Both the position numbers and the translations under genes were made by a program. The notes under the pieces were generated by a model. That model was not told the origin of the DNA and searched no databases. It saw only the letters and a list, made by a program, of their open reading frames with translations. From Solwaraspora sp. WMMA2056 (GTDB lineage Bacteria; Actinomycetota; Actinomycetes; Mycobacteriales; Micromonosporaceae), in contig NZ_CP128360.1 of assembly GCF_030345095.1 (NCBI RefSeq), positions 3,286,001 to 3,350,000 of the forward strand: a stretch of 64,000 nucleotides of DNA, read 5' to 3'. Positions 58,312 through 64,000 of the stretch are shown here, one piece after another; the stretch's first letter is position 1; the number at the start of each line of letters is the position of its first letter.

Positions 58312-60057
58312 TCAGCCGAGCAGGTCGGTGATCCCGGTCGGCGGGCCGGGCCGGCCGAAGTGCCAGCCCTGCCCGGCGTCGCAGCCGATCGCCCGCAGAC
58401 GTTCCGCCTGCCCGGCGGTCTCCACGCCCTCGGCGGTGACGGTCAGCTGCAGAGTGTGTGCCAGACGAACCAGGGTGAGCAGGATGCTCTCGTCGGTCTG
58501 GTTGCTGCTGGAGGGTACCCGTAGCCCTTCGACGAACTTGCCGGCCAGTTTCAGCTCCTGCACCGGCAGCGACCGCAGGTACGACAGGTTGGAGTACCCG
58601 GTGCCGAAGTCGTCGATGGCGATGCGGACTCCCAGGGAGGCCAGCTCCCGCAGGGTCCGTACCGGACCGTCGGCGGTGCTCATCAACGTGCTTTCGGTGA
58701 TCTCCAACTGCAGTCGATCGGCGGGCAGCCGGGTGTCGGCCAGTACCGAGGTGACGTACTGCACCAGGTGCGGGTCGTTGACCTGCCGGACCGCCAGGTT
58801 GACGCTGACGAACGGGGCACCGGGGCTGTGATCCAGCCATCGGCGGGCCTCCCGGCAGGCCTGTGCCAGGACCCACGCGCCGAGTCGGATGATCAGCCCG
58901 GAGTCCTCGGCCAGCGCGATGAACTGGTCCGGCCCGAGCACTCCGAGCTCCGGGTGCCGCCAGCGGACCAGCGCTTCCACGCCGAGCAGCGCGCCGCCGG
59001 TCAGCGAGACCAGCGGCTGGTAGTCGAGGAAGAACTCGCCCCGGTCCAGGGCCGCCGGCATGGCCGCGGACAGGGCGTACCTGGCGAGTTGTTGCTCGTT
59101 TCGGACCGGGTCGAACAGCGCCCACCGACCCTTGCCGGCCGACTTGGCCCAGTGCAGCGTCACGTCTGCGGCGCGCATCACCTCGCTCGGGGTGGTGCCG
59201 GCCACTGGTCGCTCGACGATGCCGATGCTCGCGGTCACCCGCAACTCGTGCCCCTCGACGACGACCGGCTGGTTGATCGCGGCCAACGCCGCGTCGGCGA
59301 CCTTGAGGGCGTCGTCGGTGCAGGTGGTGTCGGCCACCAGGATGACGAACTCGTCGCCGCCGATCCGCGCGACCAGATGGTCGCCGACGCCGCGGCGCAG
59401 CCGGTCGGCGACCGACGTCAGCAGCAGGTCGCCGATGTGGTGCCCGAGGGTGTCGTTGACGACCTTGAAGCCGTCCAGGTCGACGAAGCACACCCCGAGC
59501 CGGCGCGTCGCCGCGCCCGGCGCGGCGAAGACGGCGTCCAGCCGCTGGGTGAACAGGCTGCGGTTGGGCAGGTCGGTGAGCGGGTCGTGGGTGGCGCGGT
59601 GCCGGTAGCGGGCCTCGCTGTCGCGCAGTGCCGTCTCGGCCTGTGCCCGGGCGACCAGGGCAGCTCGGCGGATCGTCTCCTGCTCGTCGAGGGTGCGGTC
59701 GCGTAGCGCCCGGGCGTACCCGGTGGTGACGGCCCCGAGCAGCCGTGCCATCCGGTCGCGGCCGTCGGGGTGGTCGACGTCGAGGTCCCGCAGCAGCCGC
59801 AGGTCGAGCACCTCGACGGTACGACCGAGCCCTTCCGCCGAGGCGATGTGGGCGGCGACCAGTTCGACCCCGACCTGGTGACCGGGCCGGACGCTGAACG
59901 GCTCGGCGCGCAGTGCGGCCATGAGACGGCGGGTCAGACCGGCGAGGAACTCCTCCAGCTGCGCCTGCGTCATCGGCAGGTAACTGGTCCCCGTCACCGC
60001 CTTGGCCCAGGCACGGGCCACGGCGGTGACACCCGGCGGATCCGGCTGTTCAGCCAC
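58312..60057 (-). CDS. GGDEF-EAL protein (c-di-GMP synthesis and hydrolysis)
   Basis: A 581-aa cytoplasmic protein. Residues 1-140 are a helical sensory region without membrane segment. GGDEF domain about 150-320: RATHDPLTDLPNRSLF, intact GGDEF at 233-237. EAL domain about 325-570: EALVRW at 361-366, DDFGTGYSNL at 482-491, and K503 of the active site retained, although the KID motif is changed to KLA. AEGVETAGQ is present. Both activities are thus possible. GTG 60057 overlaps the upstream methyltransferase gene by eight bases, so the two are coupled. c-di-GMP controls development in sporulating actinomycetes. Confidence 0.92.
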   Translation of the reverse strand: MAEQPDPPGVTAVARAWAKAVTGTSYLPMTQAQLEEFLAGLTRRLMAALRAEPFSVRPGHQVGVELVAAHIASAEGLGRTVEVLDLRLLRDLDVDHPDGRDRMARLLGAVTTGYARALRDRTLDEQETIRRAALVARAQAETALRDSEARYRHRATHDPLTDLPNRSLFTQRLDAVFAAPGAATRRLGVCFVDLDGFKVVNDTLGHHIGDLLLTSVADRLRRGVGDHLVARIGGDEFVILVADTTCTDDALKVADAALAAINQPVVVEGHELRVTASIGIVERPVAGTTPSEVMRAADVTLHWAKSAGKGRWALFDPVRNEQQLARYALSAAMPAALDRGEFFLDYQPLVSLTGGALLGVEALVRWRHPELGVLGPDQFIALAEDSGLIIRLGAWVLAQACREARRWLDHSPGAPFVSVNLAVRQVNDPHLVQYVTSVLADTRLPADRLQLEITESTLMSTADGPVRTLRELASLGVRIAIDDFGTGYSNLSYLRSLPVQELKLAGKFVEGLRVPSSSNQTDESILLTLVRLAHTLQLTVTAEGVETAGQAERLRAIGCDAGQGWHFGRPGPPTGITDLLG

Positions 60058-60859
60058 TGAGCCGGCCCACCCCGCCCATGAAGACGGCGCGCTCGGCGTC
60101 CTCGGCGGCGTCCGGCGTCTCCGGCCGCCACTGCGGCACCCACACGACACCGGGTTCGACCAGGTCGAATCCGGCGAACAGGCCGGTCAACGCTGCCCGG
60201 GAGCGGACGTTGAGCGGGTTGTCGGTGCGTCGGTAGATCTGGTCGGCCTCGCGTCGCTCGGCGTCGCTGCGGCCGTCGTCACTGGCCTGGGACAGGACCA
60301 GGTAGCTGCCGGGGGCGAGCGCGTCGCGCACTGTGTGCAGGATGCCGGCGGGGTCGTCGGAGTCCGGCACGAAGTGCAGTACGGCGACGACCATCACCGC
60401 GATCGGCTGGTCGAAGTCGAGCAGCTTGCGCACCTGTGGATCGTGCAGGATCCGTTCCGGGTTGCGCAGGTCCTCCTGCAGGATGGTGGTCTGATCGTTG
60501 CCGGCGAGGATTTCTCGACTGTGGGCGACCGCGATCGGGTCGACGTCGACGTAGGCCACCCGCGACTCGGGCGCCAGTCGCTGCGCGATCTCGTGGACGT
60601 TGCCGACGGTCGGGATCCCCGATCCGATGTCGAGGAACTGGCGGATGCCGGCGTCGACGAGGAACTGCACGGCCCGCCGGAGGAAGGCGCGGTTGGCCTG
60701 GGCCATCAGCGGCGCGTCCGGAACGGCGGCGATCATCGCCTGGGCGGCGGCCCGGTCGACGGCGAAATTGTGCGAACCACCGAGGTAGTAGTCGTACATC
60801 CGGGCGACGCTCGGTCGCTCGACGTCGATGTCCTCCGATACCCAGTGCGGGCGATCCAT
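60050..60859 (-). CDS. SAM-dependent methyltransferase (PF04672/DUF574 type)
   Basis: A 269-aa protein with the family N-terminus VERPSVARMYDYYLGGSHNF, SAM motif FLDIGSGIPTVGNVHE, VAYVDVDPIAVAHS and VAVLHFVPDSDDP. This group is very expanded in actinomycetes and mostly uncharacterised. ATG 60859 with AAGGGG upstream. It overlaps the GGDEF-EAL gene, an unusual combination. Confidence 0.92.
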   Translation of the reverse strand: MDRPHWVSEDIDVERPSVARMYDYYLGGSHNFAVDRAAAQAMIAAVPDAPLMAQANRAFLRRAVQFLVDAGIRQFLDIGSGIPTVGNVHEIAQRLAPESRVAYVDVDPIAVAHSREILAGNDQTTILQEDLRNPERILHDPQVRKLLDFDQPIAVMVVAVLHFVPDSDDPAGILHTVRDALAPGSYLVLSQASDDGRSDAERREADQIYRRTDNPLNVRSRAALTGLFAGFDLVEPGVVWVPQWRPETPDAAEDAERAVFMGGVGRLSG

Positions 60860-60985
60860 TTCTGCCCCTTTGTCCCTTGATCGGCGTTTGATGCCTGGCT
60901 GGCAGCGGTAGTAATTCTGCCCGCTGGATGCCGCGGTATCCAGACCGCCCGAACTGGGACGATCGTTGCTCGACCAAGTGCCCCT

Positions 60986-61026
60986 GGTGACGTGGGCCGG
61001 CCCACCCGTCGCCGGCACCACGTGAC
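60986..61026 (-). terminator. Terminator of the histidine kinase-regulator operon
   Basis: 60986-61001 (GGTGACGTGGGCCGGC) pairs with 61011-61026 with one mismatch and one bulge. It lies six bases after the response-regulator stop. Confidence 0.7.
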
Positions 61027-61031
61027 CGGGG

Positions 61032-61700
61032 TCAGAACTTCGGCGCGTCCGGGGCCTCCAACAGGCCCAGCCGCAGCGCGGTCATCAGCGCCTGGGCACG
61101 GTTGGCCGCCCCGAGCTTTTCGTACAGCTTGGAGATGTGCGTCTTCGCCGTCGACTCGCTGACGAACAGCTGCTTGGCGATGCCGGCGACGCTCATTCCG
61201 TCGGCGAGCAGCCGGAGCACCTGGCCCTCGCGGGGCGACAGTTGCGGACCCGACGGGGCGAGCCGGCGTTTCATCGCCTCGGCCAGGTCGGCGGCGGTGA
61301 ACGCGCTGGGGGAGGAGGCCGCGTGCCGTGCCGCCGCGACGACCTCGTCCGCGGGCGCGGTCTTCGGCACGAACGCACTGGCACCTGCCTCCAGTGCCCC
61401 GAACAGCTGGTCGTCACCGGCGTACATGGTGAGCACCACGATGCCCATCGTGGAACTCGACTTGCGCAGCGCCCGTGTCGCTTCGAGTCCGCTGCCGTCC
61501 GGCAGTCGCAAATCCATGATCACGACATCGGGCTGGAGCGCGCCGGCCTGGCGCACGCCCTCCGCTGCCGTCGCGGCCTCACCGACGACCTCGAACTGCC
61601 GGTCCCGCTCGAATGCGTGCCGCAGGCCCTTGCGGATGAGGTCGTGATCATCGACAAGCAGGACCTTGGTCCGGGTGGTCGGTGTGGGGCTGGTGGTCAT
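61032..61700 (-). CDS. NarL/LuxR-type response regulator
   Basis: A 222-aa regulator. Receiver domain: VLLVDDHDLIRKGL, phospho-acceptor in VVIMDLRLPDGSG, and the lysine in FVPKTAP. C-terminal LuxR helix-turn-helix: LSPREGQVLRLLADGMSVAG and ESTAKTHISKLYEKLG. ATG start seven bases after the kinase stop, so it is the cognate partner of that kinase. Targets unknown. Confidence 0.95.
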   Translation of the reverse strand: MTTSPTPTTRTKVLLVDDHDLIRKGLRHAFERDRQFEVVGEAATAAEGVRQAGALQPDVVIMDLRLPDGSGLEATRALRKSSSTMGIVVLTMYAGDDQLFGALEAGASAFVPKTAPADEVVAAARHAASSPSAFTAADLAEAMKRRLAPSGPQLSPREGQVLRLLADGMSVAGIAKQLFVSESTAKTHISKLYEKLGAANRAQALMTALRLGLLEAPDAPKF

Positions 61701-61707
61701 GCTCTGG

Positions 61708-63405
61708 CTACTCCCCTTCTGATGCTGTCACGCTATCGCGCACGCTATCGCGCCGGGGCGAGGTTCCGAGCACCACCGCCACGGTCGTTCCGCTCGGGTG
61801 TCGTGGCCTGATCTCCAACCGGCCCCGGATACGTTCCGCTCTCTCCGCCATGATCGCAAGACCGTAGCGGCCATCCGGACGCTGGTCAGCGATCCCCTGA
61901 CCGTCATCCGACACTTCTATTTGCGCATAGGGGGGGTCTATGTCACAGGTGACCCAGAGATTCGCCGCGCCAGCGTGCTTGCGCGCATTGGTAATCGCCT
62001 CCTGGGCGATCCGCAGCAGTTCCGCCTCGGTCGCCGCCGGCAGCCGGGCGCCGGACTCGTCGAGCGACAGATGCACCCGTAGCCGGCCGGACGAGCCGAC
62101 GGTGCGGGCGTACTCGGCGATCGCGGCGGCCAACCCGCCGTGCCGGTCGACCTCGCTGCGCAGCTCGAACAGGCTCAGCCGTAGTTCGGTGATCACCCGG
62201 GTGACCTCGCCGCGCAGCGTCCGCAGGTCATCGGCCGTCTCGTCGGCCCCGTCCGGCAGCGTGGCCAGCGCGTTGTCGATGCCGTAGCCGACCATGACCA
62301 GCTCCTGGGCGACCCCGTCGTGGATCTCCCGGGCCAGCCGCTGCCGCTCCTCGTTGGTGGCCAGCGAGCGGACCTCGTCGAACAGCAGGGCCGCCTCCAG
62401 CCGCAGCGCCGCCGGCCGGGTCAGTGCGGTGATCCGGGCCACCACCGGGGGCGGGTAGGCGTTGGCGCTGTCCGTCTCCAGGATCACCAGGCCGACCGTC
62501 CGCACCCCGGCCACCAGCGGGACCACCAGCGCCGAGACGTCCCCACCCGGGTGCGACCGGGCCTGCGAGCGGGCCGCCGTCTGCGGCAACTGGCTGGCCC
62601 AGGCGTCGGCGATGGCGGAGTCGGCGTCCAGCGTCGTCTCCCAGTCCACCCGCTCCAGCCCGGCCTGGGCCAGGACCACCAGCCGGCCGCCGCCACTGCC
62701 GGACAACACGGCGGTACGCCCGGTCGGCGCCACCGTGCGCAGCTCCTCGATCAGGTGCTCGGAGATGCTGCCCGGGTCGAGGGTGGCACCGGGCAGTTGG
62801 CGGGCGACGCTGCGCAGCTGGGTGAGCAGCCGGGTGGCCTCGGCGTACGGTGCCGGCTTGGTGTCACCGCGCGCCTGCATCACCTGTTGCAGGGTGCCGG
62901 CGGCCAGGATGCCGAGGCTGGCCAAGATCAACCACTGTGTGCTGACCGCCACGTAGCCCAGCTGGGTGATCTGCCGCTCACCGTCGATCACGGTGAACAG
63001 CCCGCAGACGGCCAGCGTGCCGGCGGCCACGGCGAGCAGCCCGGCGGCCTGGCGGGTCCGCCGCTGCAGCACTGCCACGGTCAACGGCACCGACAGGTAC
63101 GGCAGCATCGCCGACGCGCCCAGCCCGGCACCGATCGCGCCACGGGCGTTCGCCGCCGCAGCCACCTCGCTGGTGGCCAGCCCGACGACGATCACCTCGG
63201 CGACCCGGCCGACCGGGGCGACGATCGGGTGCCGGGGTGCCACGACGGCCGGGACGCCGGCGACCGCCAACAACGCGACCCACCACAATTCGGCGGGATC
63301 CCGGGTGGTGATCAGAGTCAGTACCGCGACGAGCGCGAGCATGACCAGGCGGGCCACCACCGCGAGTGGATGCGGGCGGGGCACGTCGGACGTCGGTGCG
63401 GACAC
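61708..63405 (-). CDS. Sensor histidine kinase (NarX/HisKA_3 family)
   Basis: A 565-aa membrane kinase. The first 165 residues contain about five hydrophobic helices, followed by a GAF-like domain (about 190-345, with VVPLVAGVRTVGLVILE). The dimerisation histidine is in RQRLAREIHDGVAQEL near residue 365, and the ATPase domain has EAITNARKHAGA (N box) and VSDDGQGIADQRPDGRYGL (G box). GTG start 14 bases after the ligase stop, so fadD, kinase and regulator are likely co-transcribed. Confidence 0.93.
   Translation of the reverse strand: MSAPTSDVPRPHPLAVVARLVMLALVAVLTLITTRDPAELWWVALLAVAGVPAVVAPRHPIVAPVGRVAEVIVVGLATSEVAAAANARGAIGAGLGASAMLPYLSVPLTVAVLQRRTRQAAGLLAVAAGTLAVCGLFTVIDGERQITQLGYVAVSTQWLILASLGILAAGTLQQVMQARGDTKPAPYAEATRLLTQLRSVARQLPGATLDPGSISEHLIEELRTVAPTGRTAVLSGSGGGRLVVLAQAGLERVDWETTLDADSAIADAWASQLPQTAARSQARSHPGGDVSALVVPLVAGVRTVGLVILETDSANAYPPPVVARITALTRPAALRLEAALLFDEVRSLATNEERQRLAREIHDGVAQELVMVGYGIDNALATLPDGADETADDLRTLRGEVTRVITELRLSLFELRSEVDRHGGLAAAIAEYARTVGSSGRLRVHLSLDESGARLPAATEAELLRIAQEAITNARKHAGAANLWVTCDIDPPYAQIEVSDDGQGIADQRPDGRYGLAIMAERAERIRGRLEIRPRHPSGTTVAVVLGTSPRRDSVRDSVTASEGE
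61729..61752. repeat. 12-bp tandem repeat at the kinase C-terminus
   Basis: CACGCTATCGCG occurs twice in tandem (61729-61740, 61741-61752), coding the RDSVRDSV residues of the kinase tail. Confidence 0.85.
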
Positions 63406-63419
63406 GTGACGGATGGTAG

Positions 63420-64000
63420 TCAGCTCCCGTAGATCTCGGTGATCGCGGCGTCGTGGTTGGTCAGCACGACGGCCCGTTTCACCTTCAGCGACGGGGTCAG
63501 CTCGCCGGTGGACTCGGTGAAGTCCTGGCTCAGGATGCGGAACTGTCGGATGGACTCGGCGGCGGAGACGGCCCGGTTGGCGTCGTCAACGGCCTGCTGG
63601 ATCTCGGCCCGCAGCGCGGGGTCGTCGCACAGCTGCGCCACGGTACGCCCGGCCGGGTGGCCGTTGCGTTCCAGCCAACCCGGCCAGGCCTCCTCGTCGA
63701 TGGTGATCAGCGCGGCGATGAACGGCCTGCGGTCACCGATCGCCACGCACTGACTGACCAGGGGGTGGGCCCGCACCCGGTCCTCCAGGACGGCGGGTGC
63801 GACGTTCTTGCCGCCGGCGGTGACGATCAGCTCCTTCTTGCGGCCGGTGATGCGCAGGAACCCGTCGCCGTCGAGTCCGCCGAGGTCGCCGCTGCGGAAC
63901 CAGCCGTCCTCGGTGAGCACCTCGGCGGTCTGCTCCGGGTTGTTCCAGTAGCCCTGGAACACCAGGTCGCCGGAGATCAGCACCTCGCCGTCGTCGGCGA
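63420..64000 (-). CDS. Long-chain fatty-acid CoA ligase, FadD15-like (5' part outside window)
   Basis: The last 193 codons of an AMP-forming ligase; the gene continues beyond 64000 because the frame stays open ([11 protein letters not shown]). Motifs A7-A8 are [20 protein letters not shown] and [17 protein letters not shown], and the A10 region [11 protein letters not shown] holds the catalytic lysine. The length and text match the FadD15/long-chain AMP-ligase group next to pimB in mycobacteria (Rv2187, from memory). It precedes the kinase by 14 bases. Confidence 0.9.
   Translation of the reverse strand, partial: ADDGEVLISGDLVFQGYWNNPEQTAEVLTEDGWFRSGDLGGLDGDGFLRITGRKKELIVTAGGKNVAPAVLEDRVRAHPLVSQCVAIGDRRPFIAALITIDEEAWPGWLERNGHPAGRTVAQLCDDPALRAEIQQAVDDANRAVSAAESIRQFRILSQDFTESTGELTPSLKVKRAVVLTNHDAAITEIYGS

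Overview
The window is chromosomal DNA from a high-GC actinomycete, most probably a Micromonosporaceae member (Micromonospora or Salinispora type). Evidence: very high G+C with G/C in almost every third codon position; frequent GTG starts, one TTG start and many ATGA/GTGA stop-start overlaps; a menaquinol:cytochrome c branch with a di-haem QcrC, a three-helix Rieske QcrA and a lipoprotein CtaC; a DUF397 gene beside an XRE/DUF5753 regulator; and mycothiol-era families such as DinB. I see no rRNA, tRNA, CRISPR array, transposase, integrase or phage gene. No gap between genes exceeds about 270 bases.

Layout. (1) 1-4329: lipoate genes lipB-lipA followed by a DUF4191 membrane protein cut by the window edge, plus a large GT-C-like membrane protein. 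(2) 4389-6883: a translationally coupled three-gene operon (CooC/MinD-like ATPase, small Cys-containing conserved protein, LLM flavin oxidoreductase) behind a 19-bp palindrome. (3) 6857-14601: TIGR01777 SDR, lpdA-sucB (E3 and a double-lipoyl E2), pepA, gcvT. (4) 14643-20111: a DUF2314-like protein, a CobU-CobT fusion with cobS, a 66-aa protein and an aldo/keto reductase. (5) 20229-25903: a 1040-aa proline-rich/TPR/WG-repeat protein, an XRE-cupin regulator (apparently frameshifted at its start) divergent from azlCD, and a DUF3043 protein. (6) 26038-31690: the second actinobacterial-type murA, nadA, glycerate kinase, erpA, an AdoK-like kinase. (7) 31817-35430: an accessory patch with a phosphotransferase, DUF397/XRE pair, a 99-aa acidic protein and a methyltransferase. 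(8) 35164-46703: TusA and cysteine desulfurase, ctaC-ctaF, a 47-aa LPVTG-tail peptide with a GT2 glycosyltransferase, trpD, a receiver-like protein, ctaG, and ctaE-qcrCAB. (9) 46767-64000: hydrolase, stand-alone RAM domain, NDP-sugar transferase, NUDIX, hydrolase-type RSH protein, exonuclease/GIY-YIG fusion, NYN protein, DinB, CxxC mini-protein, M48 peptidase, PimB-type mannosyltransferase, GGDEF-EAL protein, S-adenosylmethionine methyltransferase, histidine kinase/LuxR pair, and the 3' part of a FadD15-like ligase.

The order lipA/lipB - SDR - E2 - pepA - gcvT - cobS/cobT - glycerate kinase - HesB/ErpA - AdoK - ctaC/ctaF - trpD - ctaE-qcrCAB - DEDDh/UvrC-like - PimB - FadD closely parallels, from memory, the M. 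tuberculosis Rv2187-Rv2219 neighbourhood, so most of the window is an old actinobacterial backbone. Functionally it joins lipoate synthesis with lipoyl enzymes (SucB, GcvT system), Fe-S assembly (ErpA, cysteine desulfurase, TusA) with Fe-S clients (LipA, NadA, Rieske QcrA), and the cytochrome bcc-aa3 machinery (all but CtaD).

Small-scale structure is a second theme: several 12-20 bp tandem duplications, three of which span a gene's stop codon; a 42-bp perfect palindrome; two long-stem hairpins; and several operator-like inverted repeats in divergent promoters.
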